From Thermocatellispora tengchongensis (GTDB taxonomy: Bacteria; Actinomycetota; Actinomycetes; Streptosporangiales; Streptosporangiaceae): a stretch of 64,000 nucleotides of DNA. Positions 50,508 through 59,218 of the stretch are shown here, piece after piece. Positions within the stretch are counted from its first letter, which is position 1. Each line of letters starts with the position of its first letter. Position numbers and translations under genes: made by a program. The notes beneath the pieces are model-generated. The model worked only from the letters and a program-made list of their open reading frames with translations, did not search any database and was not told the DNA's origin. The stretch spans positions 123,944-187,943 of the forward strand of contig NZ_JACHGN010000019.1 in assembly GCF_014202315.1 (NCBI RefSeq), given 5' to 3'.

Positions 50508-51323
50508 GTGGATTTCGTAACCGTAGCCGGTGATACCGGCGTGCCCACCAGAGCCGAACTCCGTGACCACCTCGTGCGCACCCGCATCGCCGGGGACGTC
50601 GCGACCAGCCGCGAGAACAACCTCGACCACTACCGGTCGCTGGCCAACCGCGACCCGTACCACCTGTTCGGGCTGACCCTCTCCGACGGCTGGTCCTACC
50701 GCGACGTGCTCGCGCTGATGGCCAAGTCGGCCGGCGTCGTGGCCGACCCCGAGCACCGCTCGGGCCAGGACACCATCGACCCCGACCGGACCATCGACGC
50801 GATCGAGGCCATGGGGGAGCGCATCGGGCAGGTCCTCGCCGGCGGCCGCGCGCGGCTGATGTTCGCCACCGGCCACCCGACCGGGCTGCTGGCCATCCAC
50901 CTCCCGCTCGCCCGGCTCGCGGTCCAGCACGGCGCGACGCTGCTGACCCCGGCCGAGGGCTGGAGCTACGTCGGCCACGGGTTCGGCCGCAGGCGCCGCA
51001 TCCGCTACTTCGGCGGCGTCGCGATGCTCGACGACCGCGGCGGGTTCGTGCACACCCATGACGCCGACCCGATGCGGGCCATGATCGCCGAGCTGGACGG
51101 GGTGCGTCCGGACCTCGTCGTCGCCGACCACGGCTGGGCCGGCGCGGCGGGTGAGGCGGGGCTGCCGACGGTCGGGTTCGCCGACAGCAACGACCCCGCG
51201 CTGTTCGTCGGCGAGGCCGAGGGCAAGATCGCGGTGACCGTCCCGCTCGATGACAACGTGTTGCCCCGCTATTACGATCCGTTGACCGCGTACCTAGTCT
51301 CAAGGGTCACGCGGGCCCTGTGA
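50508..51323 (+). CDS. PF15698-type phosphatase-like protein
   Basis: A 271-residue cytoplasmic protein of the actinobacterial family annotated as phosphatase (PF15698, from memory). Typical stretches are LVRTRIAGDVATSRENNLDH, RDPYHLFGL, LMFATGHPTGLL, LVVADHGWAG, VGFADSNDPALF and VPLDDNVLPRYYDPLT. Biochemical activity has, as far as I know, not been established. GTG 50508 lies 6 bp after acuC; the two are probably cotranscribed. Confidence 0.82.
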   Translation: MDFVTVAGDTGVPTRAELRDHLVRTRIAGDVATSRENNLDHYRSLANRDPYHLFGLTLSDGWSYRDVLALMAKSAGVVADPEHRSGQDTIDPDRTIDAIEAMGERIGQVLAGGRARLMFATGHPTGLLAIHLPLARLAVQHGATLLTPAEGWSYVGHGFGRRRRIRYFGGVAMLDDRGGFVHTHDADPMRAMIAELDGVRPDLVVADHGWAGAAGEAGLPTVGFADSNDPALFVGEAEGKIAVTVPLDDNVLPRYYDPLTAYLVSRVTRAL

Positions 51324-51582
51324 GTCGCGGTTCGCCCCATTACGGTCCTCCCTATACCAGTTTTTCGCGCCTGCATTCCGGCCGCCTCGACGGTGGTTTG
51401 CCAACTTTTTGGGGTTCGTGGGCGACTCTTATGTGTAGACAAGTTGGTCCGTTCCAACAGCACGGCGAGGGCACGACCCGGCTGCTGGCCAGCGATTTCG
51501 TGGATTTCGCTGACAGGTGGCTCCGAAGACTGATGAACTAGGGGGTTTGCGCACTCGGAGTCCCGCCTTACGCTGACGGCAG

Positions 51583-51633
51583 TACACGTGCGTGAGCAAT
51601 GGCACCAGTGGGGATAACCCGGATACACGTGCG
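51583..51633. promoter_or_regulatory. TACACGTGCG direct repeats before the excisionase-type gene
   Basis: The decamer TACACGTGCG occurs at 51583-51592 and 51624-51633, 41 bp apart (about four helical turns), just upstream of ATG 51647. The whole gap 51324-51646 holds no gene I can support. It also contains GTTGG-TCCGTT-CCAAC near 51441-51456. Repeated operators for the downstream DNA-binding protein are plausible. Confidence 0.5.
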
Positions 51634-51646
51634 GAAGAGGCGTCCG

Positions 51647-51850
51647 ATGGGTGCAGGCGAAAGACCTCTCAGCGAGGTGAAGTTCCTGACGGTGGCGGAG
51701 GTAGCCACCGTCATGCGGGTGTCCAAGATGACGGTGTACCGGCTCGTGCACTCGGGCGAGCTGCCGGCCATCCGGGTCGGCCGCTCCTTCAGAGTGCCCG
51801 AGCAGGCGGTGCACGACTATCTCAGGGATGCCTACATCGAGGCGGGATGA
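51647..51850 (+). CDS. Excisionase/MerR-type small DNA-binding protein
   Basis: A 67-residue winged-HTH protein. LTVAEVATVMRVSKMTVYRL is the helix-turn-helix, and GELPAIRVGRSFRVPEQAV forms the wing, as in BldC-type and excisionase-family proteins. GGAAGAGG precedes ATG 51647, which is better than any upstream start. Orthologues in this gene neighbourhood (next to bS22 and the epimerase) are strongly conserved in actinobacteria, which indicates a chromosomal regulator and not a prophage excisionase. Confidence 0.9.
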   Translation: MGAGERPLSEVKFLTVAEVATVMRVSKMTVYRLVHSGELPAIRVGRSFRVPEQAVHDYLRDAYIEAG

Positions 51851-52059
51851 AGCGGACAGGGCGAGGGTCCGCCGCTTCGCTGGAGTAGCGGCGCGACATG
51901 GTCATGCCCGGGAAAGCCCCCGGTCATGGTCATGATCGCGTCGCGAGTGTAGGCTCCGGGGTCCCCCCAGGGGGCGATCCACCGCGGATCGCCGGTAGGC
52001 TGTTGGGCCGGTGTGCTTCTGCACGCCGATCCGGCTTCCTATCAAGACCTGGGGGTCCC

Positions 52060-52158
52060 GTGGGCTCTGTGATCAAGAAGCGCCGCAAGCGCATGGCGAA
52101 GAAGAAGCACCGCAAGCTTCTGAAGAAGACCCGCATCCAGCGGCGAAACAAGAAGTAG
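52060..52158 (+). CDS. Small ribosomal subunit protein bS22 (AURKAIP1/COX24 domain)
   Basis: A 32-residue, extremely basic peptide starting at GTG 52060 behind GGGGGTCCC. It begins [19 protein letters not shown] and is almost identical to the actinobacterial bS22 known from mycobacterial ribosome structures. It is easily missed because of its size. Upstream, two TAGGCT hexamers (about 51951 and 51997) are candidate -10 elements. Confidence 0.93.
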   Translation: MGSVIKKRRKRMAKKKHRKLLKKTRIQRRNKK

Positions 52159-52179
52159 ACGCGGATCTGCGAGGCGCCG

Positions 52180-53211
52180 ATGACCCACACCGTGCTCGTC
52201 ACCGGGGTCGCCCGCCACATCGGCGCACGAGTGGCGAGCGTCCTCGCAGCAGACCCGGAGATCGACCGGGTCATCGGAGTGGACACGGTGCCGCCGCCAT
52301 CGCCGGCCAAGCATGGCGGCGTGCCGCTCGGCCGCACGGAGTTCGTGCGCGTCGATCTGCGCAGCCCCGACATCGCCGAGGTGATCGCGGCTGCCGACAT
52401 CGACACCGTCGTCCACGTCAGCCTGGTCAGCGCCCCCTCCCGGAGCGCCGGCAGCCGGGCGCGGATGAAAGAGCACAACGTCATCGGCACCATGCAGCTT
52501 CTCGCCGCGTGTCAGCGCTCGGCGCTGGTCAGGCGGGTCGTGGTGCGCTCCACCACGGCCGTCTACGGCTCCTCGCCGCGCGACCCGGCCGTCTTCACCG
52601 AGGACGCCGAGCCGCCGGAGGCGCCGAGCCACGGCTACGCCAAGGACGCCACCGAGGTCGAGGGCTACGTACGCGGCTTCGCGCGCCGCCGCCCCGACGT
52701 GACGGTGTCCACGCTGCGCTTCGCGAACTTCATGGGCCCCGGCGTCGACTCCCCGTTGACGCGCTACTTCGCCCAGCCGATGGTGCCGACCGTGCTCGGC
52801 TTCGACCCGCGGCTGCAGTTCGTCCACGAGGACGACGGCGTGGAGGTCCTGCGCCGGATGGCCCTGGAGGACCACCCCGGCACCTACAACGTCGCGGGCG
52901 ACGGCGTGCTGCTGCTGTCGCAGTGCGTACGCCGCGCCGGGCTGCTGACCATGCCGATCCCGTCGCCCGCGTTCCGCATGCTCGGCGACCTCGCCCGCGG
53001 AGCCGGGCTGGTCGACTTCTCCCCCGAGCAACTGCGTCTGATGCGCTTCGGCCGCGCCGTCGACACCGCCGCCCTCGCCGCCGAGCTGGGCTGGCGGCCC
53101 AAGTTCACCACGGCGGCGGCCTTCGACGACTTCCTGCGCTCCCGTGACCTGCCCAACGGGCTCCCGGCCGTCGTGTTCGACTGGGCCTCGGGAGCGCTGG
53201 CCAGGAGATGA
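52180..53211 (+). CDS. NAD-dependent epimerase/dehydratase family protein (SDR)
   Basis: A 343-residue extended SDR protein. The Rossmann start is VLVTGVARHIGARVASVL, and VVRSTTAVYGSSP is the usual Ser/Tyr-proximal strand. The expected catalytic YxxxK is not evident: the segment reads SHGYAKDATEVEGY. It may therefore bind NAD without normal epimerase chemistry (observation from reading only). It lies 21 bp after bS22 and 4 bp before the acyltransferase gene in a conserved actinobacterial order. Confidence 0.88.
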   Translation: MTHTVLVTGVARHIGARVASVLAADPEIDRVIGVDTVPPPSPAKHGGVPLGRTEFVRVDLRSPDIAEVIAAADIDTVVHVSLVSAPSRSAGSRARMKEHNVIGTMQLLAACQRSALVRRVVVRSTTAVYGSSPRDPAVFTEDAEPPEAPSHGYAKDATEVEGYVRGFARRRPDVTVSTLRFANFMGPGVDSPLTRYFAQPMVPTVLGFDPRLQFVHEDDGVEVLRRMALEDHPGTYNVAGDGVLLLSQCVRRAGLLTMPIPSPAFRMLGDLARGAGLVDFSPEQLRLMRFGRAVDTAALAAELGWRPKFTTAAAFDDFLRSRDLPNGLPAVVFDWASGALARR

Positions 53212-53215
53212 TGAG

Positions 53216-54127
53216 ATGGCGAACGCCCAGCCGGCCAAGGTGATCCCGATCACCTCCGCCCGCGAGGACCGCGCACGGAACGACGACGGGGTCCCCGACC
53301 GCCTCGCCGAGGCCCTGGCCTACCTCCGCCGCCGCATAACCGGCGAGTACGACGTGGACGAGTTCGGCTACGACCCCGAACTGACCGACAAGGTCCTGCT
53401 GGAGCTGCTGCGCCCGCTCTACCGCCACTGGTTCCGCGTGGAGACCACGGGCCTGGAACACGTCCCCGCCGACACCGGCGCCCTGGTGGTGGCCAACCAC
53501 TCCGGCACGGTCCCCGTGGACGCGCTGATGCTCCAGGTCGCCCTGCACGACGAGGCGGGCCGCGCCGTACGCCTCCTCGGCGCCGACCTGGTCTATCAGC
53601 TCCCGTTCCTCAGCCACCTGAGCCGCAAGACCGGCCACACCCTCGCCTGCCGCGAAGACGCCGACCGCCTGCTGCGCAAGGGCGAACTCGTCGGCGTGTT
53701 CCCCGAGGGCTTCAAGGGCGTGGGCAAGCCCTTCTCCGAACGCTACAAACTCCAGCGCTTCGGCCGCGGCGGCTTCGTCGCGTCGGCGATCCGCGCCGGC
53801 GCCCCGATCCTCCCGTGCGCCATCGTCGGCGCCGAGGAGATCTACCCCAAGCTGGGCGACGTGAAGGTCCTGGCCCGCATGCTCGGCCTGCCGTACTTCC
53901 CGATCACCCCGCTGTTCCCCTGGCTGGGCCCGCTCGGCCTGATCCCCCTGCCGTCCAAGTGGATCATCGGCTTCGGCGAGCCCATCCGCACCGACGAATA
54001 CGACCCCGCCGAGGCCGAGGACCCCATGGTCGTCCTCAACCTCACCGACCACGTCAGAGAGACCATCCAGCAACAACTGACCGAGCTGCGCCTCCGCCGC
54101 GGCCACGCGTTCCCGCCGCTCTTCTAG
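53216..54127 (+). CDS. Lysophospholipid acyltransferase-family protein
   Basis: A 303-residue PlsC-like acyltransferase. The family core is recognisable: VVANHSGTVPVDALML, then LSRKTGHTLACREDA, and FPEGFKG as the substrate-binding motif. The catalytic HX4D of glycerophosphate acyltransferases is not present in standard spacing; the Asp stands seven residues after the His (NHSGTVPVD). ATG 53216 starts 4 bp after the epimerase gene. Substrate not known; phospholipid or other cell-envelope lipid acylation is the likely role. Confidence 0.88.
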   Translation: MANAQPAKVIPITSAREDRARNDDGVPDRLAEALAYLRRRITGEYDVDEFGYDPELTDKVLLELLRPLYRHWFRVETTGLEHVPADTGALVVANHSGTVPVDALMLQVALHDEAGRAVRLLGADLVYQLPFLSHLSRKTGHTLACREDADRLLRKGELVGVFPEGFKGVGKPFSERYKLQRFGRGGFVASAIRAGAPILPCAIVGAEEIYPKLGDVKVLARMLGLPYFPITPLFPWLGPLGLIPLPSKWIIGFGEPIRTDEYDPAEAEDPMVVLNLTDHVRETIQQQLTELRLRRGHAFPPLF

Positions 54128-54271
54128 GCCCGCTCAGCCGGTGAGGCCCTCATGCCGTCCTGCTTCCGCATGCGGCTCACGCTCCGGCCCGGCACACTCC
54201 CCTGGGATCGTGGCTCTGTAGGCGGGCCCCTGGCGGACGCGTCCTCGTGCCCGGAGCCCTGGGCGTCCGGC

Positions 54272-55144
54272 TCAGGAGGGGGAGGTGGAGCGGTAGATGC
54301 GGCGGAGGGCTATCGCGGCGGCTACGCCGCCGGCCACCGCGCCGGCGCCGGCTGCTATGGGGAGGCCGATCATGGTGGCCTTGCGGCCGCGGCGGAAGTC
54401 GTCGATCTCCCAGCCGTGGGTCCTGGCGTGGTCGCGGAGTTCGGAGTCGGGGTTGATGGCGTGGGCGTGGCCGACCAGGGAGAGCAGGGGGAGGTCGTTG
54501 GCCGAGTCGCTGTAGGCGTAGCAGCGGGACAGGTCCAGGCCCTCGCGGCGGGCCAGGGCGCGTACGGCCTCGGCCTTGGCGGGGCCGTGGAGGAGGTCGC
54601 CGACGAGGCGGCCGGTGTAGACGCCGTTCTCGGTCTCGGCGACGGTGCCCAGGGCGCCGGTGAGGCTCAGGCGGCGGGCGATGACGTCGGCGAGTTCGAT
54701 GGGGGTGGCGGTGACCAGCCAGACGCGGCGGCCGGCGTCGAGGTGGGACTGGGCCAGGGCGCGGGTGGGGGCCCAGATGCGGTCGGCCATCACCTCGTCG
54801 TAGATCTCCTCGCCCAGAGTCACGACGTCGGCGACCTTGAGGCCGGCGACGAAGGCCAGGGCGGTCTCCTTGGCCTCGGTGATGTGGTCGGGGTTCTCGT
54901 TGCCGCGCACGCGGAAGACCGCCTGGCCGATCGCGAAGCGGAGGAGGTCCTTGGTGGTGAACAGGCCGCGCGCGGCCAGGCCGCGGGCGAAGTGGTAGAT
55001 CGACGCGCCGCGCATCATCGTGTTGTCGACGTCGAAGAAGGCCGCCGCCGTGGGGTCGGGCTCGGCGGGCTTGTCGACCGCGGTGGCCGCGGCCGCCGCT
55101 CCCGCCAGCTCGGCCCGTTCCCGCCGTCGTAATAGCCGCCTCAT
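54272..55144 (-). CDS. HAD-IB family hydrolase (SerB-like)
   Basis: A 290-residue phosphatase of HAD subfamily IB. Motif I is [13 protein letters not shown] (nucleophile Asp), motif II lies in [11 protein letters not shown], and motif IV in [18 protein letters not shown]. The N-terminus is basic and Ala-rich. A C-terminal hydrophobic stretch ([18 protein letters not shown]) may anchor it to the membrane. Converges on the acyltransferase gene. Orthologues sit in this position across actinobacteria; a lipid or serine phosphate substrate has been proposed for relatives, not shown here. Confidence 0.88.
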   Translation of the reverse strand: MRRLLRRRERAELAGAAAAATAVDKPAEPDPTAAAFFDVDNTMMRGASIYHFARGLAARGLFTTKDLLRFAIGQAVFRVRGNENPDHITEAKETALAFVAGLKVADVVTLGEEIYDEVMADRIWAPTRALAQSHLDAGRRVWLVTATPIELADVIARRLSLTGALGTVAETENGVYTGRLVGDLLHGPAKAEAVRALARREGLDLSRCYAYSDSANDLPLLSLVGHAHAINPDSELRDHARTHGWEIDDFRRGRKATMIGLPIAAGAGAVAGGVAAAIALRRIYRSTSPS

Positions 55145-55226
55145 AGTCTCTCAGCTTAACCGTCACAGATGGCCGCGATCGGTACGCCGTGTAAGAGGAG
55201 CGTGACGTGTCTCCCACAGCAAGCGC

Positions 55227-55961
55227 TCAGTCGGGAGCGGCGAGGCCCTCGATGTAGTTGAGGTAGCCGCTGGCCTGGCGCTGGGCCTCCTCGTCCATCT
55301 TGGACAGCATCGGGGCGACGGTGTCGTGCTGCTCCTCGGCGAAGCGGCGCATCTTGCTCTTGGTGCCCTGGTCGCCGGGACGCTCGGCCCGTTCGAGGGT
55401 GCTGATGGCCGAGCGGGTCGTCTTCTCCATGTCGTCCAGCGTCTCGTCCACCAGGTTCAGCCGGTCGGGCGAGCCGAGCAGCGCCGCGACCTCGGCCGCG
55501 CGCTCGCGCGCCGCGTGCAGCTCGCGTTCGGCGCGGTCCACCTCGTCGGTGCTGAACCGCAGCAACGTGCTCTCGGCGCCGCGCTTGAGCGGGTAGAGGA
55601 CGTCGCCGGGCACCGACCGGTACGCGACCAGGCCGGTGACGGTCAGCAGCAGCGCCACCCCGAACGTGGCGAGCTGGGGGATCATCGCGGGGTGCCGGCG
55701 GCGGGCGGGCGCGGCGGGCTGAGCTGTGGGGGTGGGCTCGGGGGTCCGGTCGTCTCGGTCGCGGTCTCGTGCGTACGCGGCCAGCAGCTCGTCCCTGAGC
55801 CGGGCGCGGAAGGCGGGGCGGGGGCCGGTCTCGTCGCCGGACAGGACGCCGGAACCCAGGCGCTCCAGGTGCTCGGTCAGGTGCTCGGTCAGGCGTGCCT
55901 GCGTGCGTCCCTGGGCGTGCCGTCGCCGCGTCCGCCGCCGCAGTGGTCGCCACATACGCAT
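55227..55961 (-). CDS. DUF5667 membrane protein, candidate anti-sigma factor
   Basis: A 244-residue protein. The cytoplasmic N-terminus (about 1-95) is Arg-rich and contains a small internal repeat, LTEHLTEHLERLGSG. One membrane helix (about 98-118, LATFGVALLLTVTGLVAY) is followed by a helical extracytoplasmic DUF5667 domain (SVPGDVLYPLKRGAE, DRAERELHAARERAAEVAAL). It is 115 bp downstream of the ECF sigma factor gene on the same strand, the position that the anti-sigma factor RsbN has beside BldN in streptomycetes. Anti-sigma function is inferred from this. Confidence 0.8.
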   Translation of the reverse strand: MRMWRPLRRRTRRRHAQGRTQARLTEHLTEHLERLGSGVLSGDETGPRPAFRARLRDELLAAYARDRDRDDRTPEPTPTAQPAAPARRRHPAMIPQLATFGVALLLTVTGLVAYRSVPGDVLYPLKRGAESTLLRFSTDEVDRAERELHAARERAAEVAALLGSPDRLNLVDETLDDMEKTTRSAISTLERAERPGDQGTKSKMRRFAEEQHDTVAPMLSKMDEEAQRQASGYLNYIEGLAAPD

Positions 55962-56076
55962 GAACGCTCCCTGCCGCCCCCGAGCGAGGGTGATCCTCGG
56001 TGTCCCACATGCCTAACGAGAAGCCGCCCCGACAGGTTACGTGCCCCGGCGGAGCACGCCCCAACGGCGCGGGCGG

Positions 56077-56730
56077 TCAGGCCAGGTGGGCTCTCAGGGC
56101 GCGGCCCAGGGCGCGGACGGCGCGGAACTGCAGGGCCTTGATGGCGCCGCTGTTCTTGCCCATCACGAGCGCGGTCTCGGCCAGGGTCATGCCGTGCAGG
56201 AAGCGCAGCACCACGCACTCCTGCTGCTCGGCGTTGAGCTCGCGTACGGCGCGCAGCACCTCGTCGTTGACCATGGCGGCGACCACGGCGTTCTCGGGGA
56301 TGTTCGGCCCGTCGAGCGGGACGTCCAGCACCTCGGCGGTGGACACCTCCAGCCGGTAGCGGCCGGACTTGAAGTGGTCGGCGACGAGGTTGCGCGCGAT
56401 CGTGACCAGCCAGGCGCCGAAGTCGCGGCCCTGCCAGGTGAAGTCGGCGATCCTGCGCAGGGCCCGCAGGAAGGTCTCGCTGGTGAGGTCCTCGGCGAGC
56501 GGGTGCGAGCCCACCCGGAAGTACACGTACCGGTAGACCAGGTCGAGGTAGCGGTCGTAGAGCGTTCCGAAGGCCTCGGCGTCGCCGGTCTTGGCGCGCA
56601 GGACCAGTGTCCGCAACTCGCCGTCCTCGGTCTCGGGGGCGTCGCGGGGCACCGCGGGGTCGCCGGTTCGCGCGGACTCTCCGGTGGTGGCGGGCGGGAG
56701 AACTCCAACGTACGGCCACGTATTCGGCAT
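56077..56730 (-). CDS. ECF sigma factor, BldN-like
   Basis: A 217-residue group IV sigma factor. An N-terminal extension (about 1-40) precedes region 2 (DAEAFGTLYDRYLDLVYRYV, AEDLTSETFLRALRRIADF) and region 4 (LNAEQQECVVLRFLHGMTLAETALVMGKNSGAIKALQFRAVRAL). The last segment and the neighbourhood match BldN of Streptomyces, which drives aerial development. ATG 56730 follows GGGACACCGG. The DUF5667 gene downstream probably encodes its regulator. Confidence 0.9.
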   Translation of the reverse strand: MPNTWPYVGVLPPATTGESARTGDPAVPRDAPETEDGELRTLVLRAKTGDAEAFGTLYDRYLDLVYRYVYFRVGSHPLAEDLTSETFLRALRRIADFTWQGRDFGAWLVTIARNLVADHFKSGRYRLEVSTAEVLDVPLDGPNIPENAVVAAMVNDEVLRAVRELNAEQQECVVLRFLHGMTLAETALVMGKNSGAIKALQFRAVRALGRALRAHLA

Positions 56731-56942
56731 CCGGTGTCCCTGGGGAGGAGGGGAGCGGCGTGCGCCCACTCTAGGAACGATAGGGAAATATCACAATCCG
56801 GTGTGCCGTTTCTGGCGGGCGCCGTCGTGACGACCTGTAACCGCCGATACGGTATGGACCGGTTCATCGGCTGCGAATTGACTGGCGGAGTCCGAACATC
56901 CGCTACCGGTTGGGGTGAATGTCCGGCAGCATGGGAGGCACC

Positions 56943-58778
56943 ATGGAAGTCCTCGTCGCTGTCCTCGCGTTCGCCGGTGCTCTGCTGTCCGCCATCGCCA
57001 CCGGTGCGCTCGTCGGCCGGTTCCGCTCCGAGCCGACCGGCTGGCTGGGCGCGTGGGCCGCCGCGACGGCCGCCCTCTGCGTGTCACTCGGCGTAGTGGC
57101 GATCGGCCATCTGGTGGGGTTTGGGGCGACCACATTCCGGCTTTACCAGATGTCTGGATCACTGGTCGCGCCGCTGTGGACCGCCATCGGCCTGGTCCAG
57201 CTCCTCGCGCGCAAGACGCCGGTGAAGTTCCTCGCCTGGCTGTGGGGCGGCGCGTTCACCTTCGTCGCCCTGGTCATCCTGACGCTCGACCCGGTGAGCA
57301 AGGAGAGCGACCTCGGCAAGGTCCTGCCGACCGCGAGCGACCATTGGGGCACCCCGCCCACGTACCTGTTGGTGTGCGGCCACGTCGCGGTCGTGCTGAT
57401 CATGCTCGGGTCGCTCGCCGTCGCGGCCAAGCGCTGGCGCAACGGCGACGAGTACGACACCGACAACCTGCACGCCTCGCTGGTGCTCGCCCCGGCCGCG
57501 CTCGCGCTGGTGGCCGCGATGCGGTTCGCCGACTCCGGGATCTTCACCACCGCGCTGCTCGTGGTGCTCGCCGCGGCCGTCTGGTACTCCGTGCTGCGCC
57601 CGCTCGCGCCGTACGAGGACGACGACGAGGATGACGAGATCGAGGGCGAGAGCGGCGGCTGGAACCGCGGCCCCCGGCAGGACCGGCTGGTCGCCGGCGC
57701 CAAGACGCCCGAGCCGGCCGCGCCCCCGGGCGGCAGGCGGCGCGCCCCCGAGCCCGTGCCGGTGACCACCGCCTCGGCCATGGACTCCGGCGGCCCGCCC
57801 TCCCAGCCCGGCCGGCCCGTACGCGAGGGCAGGCGGCGCTCCGGGCTCGGCGACCTGGTGGCCGAGTACCGCGCGGGCGAGCAGGAGGTCGATTACGCGG
57901 CGCGCATGCAGCCCGGCCCCGACGACCCGTTCGGCCGCCGCGGCGACCAGCAGGGCCGCCCCGACGACCCGTTCGCGCGGCCCGAGGAGCCGCACGGCCG
58001 TCCGGACGACCTCTTCGCGCGGCGTGAGGAGCCCCACGGCCGCCCCGACGACCCGTTCGCCCGGCGCGGTGACCAGCAGGGGCAGGGCCGCCCGGACGAT
58101 CTCTTCGCGCGCCGCGACGGCTTCGCCGGCGACGACGACTCCTTCGGCGGGCCCGCGACCGGCTACATCATGGACGCCGACCCGCAGATGTTCGCCAACG
58201 GCGCCCGCCCGGCGGCCTCGGGGGCGGCGCTCGCGGCCGGGCAGCGCGGCCTCGGCGGCCCCGAGACCGGCGCGCACGCGCGCATCGACACCGGCGCGCA
58301 CGCCCGGCCCGAGGGCAGGCGGGCCCGGCCGGAGCAGGAGTTCGGCATGCCGGGCACCGGCGTCATGTATCCGGGCGCGGAGCTGACCGGCGGGCCTGGT
58401 GGTCCAGGGGGGCCTGGCGGCGACGGCCGTCAGGGCGGCGGGCGGCCCTCGCCCAGCATCTACGGCCTGCTGACCGTCTTCACGCTCATCGACGGCGCGG
58501 GCGAGGCGTTCGACCGCCTCGCCGAGGAGACCGTCGAGGGCGTGCGCCGCAACGAGCCCGACAGCCTGGTCTACTCCTGCCACTCGGTGAAGTCGGCGCC
58601 GCTGCAGCGCATCGTGTACGAGCTGTACCGCGACGAGGTCGCCTACCGCGAGCACCAGCGCCAGCCGCACGTGGAGCGCTTCGTGACCGAGCGCGCGTCC
58701 CTGGTGCTGGCCACCAACGTGATCGAGCTGACCGTGAACGCCGCCAAGGTGATGCCGCTCCCGACGGCGTTCATCTGA
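56943..58778 (+). CDS. Polytopic membrane protein with C-terminal ABM (quinol monooxygenase-like) domain
   Basis: A 611-residue protein; GGGAGGCACC precedes ATG 56943. The N-terminal 225 residues form about seven membrane helices (LVAVLAFAGALLSAIATGA and on). A disordered Pro/Arg/Asp region (about 230-500) carries RPDDPFARR-like tandem repeats. The last 110 residues match the ABM fold of antibiotic-biosynthesis monooxygenases and YgiN (IYGLLTVFTLIDGAGEAFD, DSLVYSCHSV, VYELYRDEVAYREHQ, PHVERF). A soluble quinol-oxygenase-like domain on a membrane protein next to rex-hem suggests redox or quinone chemistry (inference). No known name. Confidence 0.82.
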   Translation: MEVLVAVLAFAGALLSAIATGALVGRFRSEPTGWLGAWAAATAALCVSLGVVAIGHLVGFGATTFRLYQMSGSLVAPLWTAIGLVQLLARKTPVKFLAWLWGGAFTFVALVILTLDPVSKESDLGKVLPTASDHWGTPPTYLLVCGHVAVVLIMLGSLAVAAKRWRNGDEYDTDNLHASLVLAPAALALVAAMRFADSGIFTTALLVVLAAAVWYSVLRPLAPYEDDDEDDEIEGESGGWNRGPRQDRLVAGAKTPEPAAPPGGRRRAPEPVPVTTASAMDSGGPPSQPGRPVREGRRRSGLGDLVAEYRAGEQEVDYAARMQPGPDDPFGRRGDQQGRPDDPFARPEEPHGRPDDLFARREEPHGRPDDPFARRGDQQGQGRPDDLFARRDGFAGDDDSFGGPATGYIMDADPQMFANGARPAASGAALAAGQRGLGGPETGAHARIDTGAHARPEGRRARPEQEFGMPGTGVMYPGAELTGGPGGPGGPGGDGRQGGGRPSPSIYGLLTVFTLIDGAGEAFDRLAEETVEGVRRNEPDSLVYSCHSVKSAPLQRIVYELYRDEVAYREHQRQPHVERFVTERASLVLATNVIELTVNAAKVMPLPTAFI

Positions 58779-58793
58779 CGGGCCGCTCTGGTT

Positions 58794-59042
58794 CTAGCCG
58801 GTCAGCGCCTTGCGGAGGCGCTGCTCGTCCACCCGCCAGTAGTCGTGCTGGACGCCGTCGATCAGCGTCACCGGGATCATCTCCCAGTACTTCTCGTAGT
58901 CCTCCGGCGACTGGGTGATGTCCCGCTCCTCCCAGGGGACCCCCAGCTCGCCGGCGACGCGGGCGATCACGGCGCGGGCGTCGTCGCACAGGTGGCAGCC
59001 GGGCTTGCCCAGCAGGGTGATCCGATGCGAAGTAGGGCTCAT
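58794..59042 (-). CDS. Glutaredoxin-like protein
   Basis: An 82-residue thioredoxin-fold protein with the redox motif CHLC in LLGKPGCHLCDDARAVIA, cis-Pro region MIPVTLIDG, and a DUF836/glutaredoxin-2-type ending (WRVDEQRLRKAL). It is probably a thiol oxidoreductase of the cytoplasm. TACCGT lies six bases before ATG 59042, and there is no clear ribosome binding site, so the mRNA may be leaderless. It is divergent from rex; the Rex operator lies in the shared upstream region. Confidence 0.9.
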   Translation of the reverse strand: MSPTSHRITLLGKPGCHLCDDARAVIARVAGELGVPWEERDITQSPEDYEKYWEMIPVTLIDGVQHDYWRVDEQRLRKALTG

Positions 59043-59102
59043 GCCGCAACGGTAGCCGCTCACCTCCGCGCTTCCCCCTGGAGGCATCGGCGACCACTCA
59101 CT

Positions 59103-59120
59103 TTGTGCATCTGTTCACAA
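59103..59120. promoter_or_regulatory. Rex operator (ROP)
   Basis: TTGTGCATCTGTTCACAA fits the ROP consensus TTGTGAAnnnnTTCACAA, with both TTGTG/CACAA arms perfect at the right 18-bp length. It lies about 100 bp before rex and 61 bp before the divergent glutaredoxin gene. This indicates that rex-hem transcription follows the NADH/NAD+ ratio. Confidence 0.9.
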
Positions 59121-59218
59121 AGGGATTAACCTGGAAGCCGGTGTCGTCACCTTGATATCCGTCGCATCCGTGAGCGCGGCCGTGCCGCGTCGGACGCCTG
59201 TCACCTGGAGTTCCGGCC

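Noticed and set aside
51647..51850. Excisionase-like gene considered as evidence for an integrated element
   Set aside because: It sits in conserved core synteny next to bS22; no integrase, attachment-site duplication or phage gene is present.
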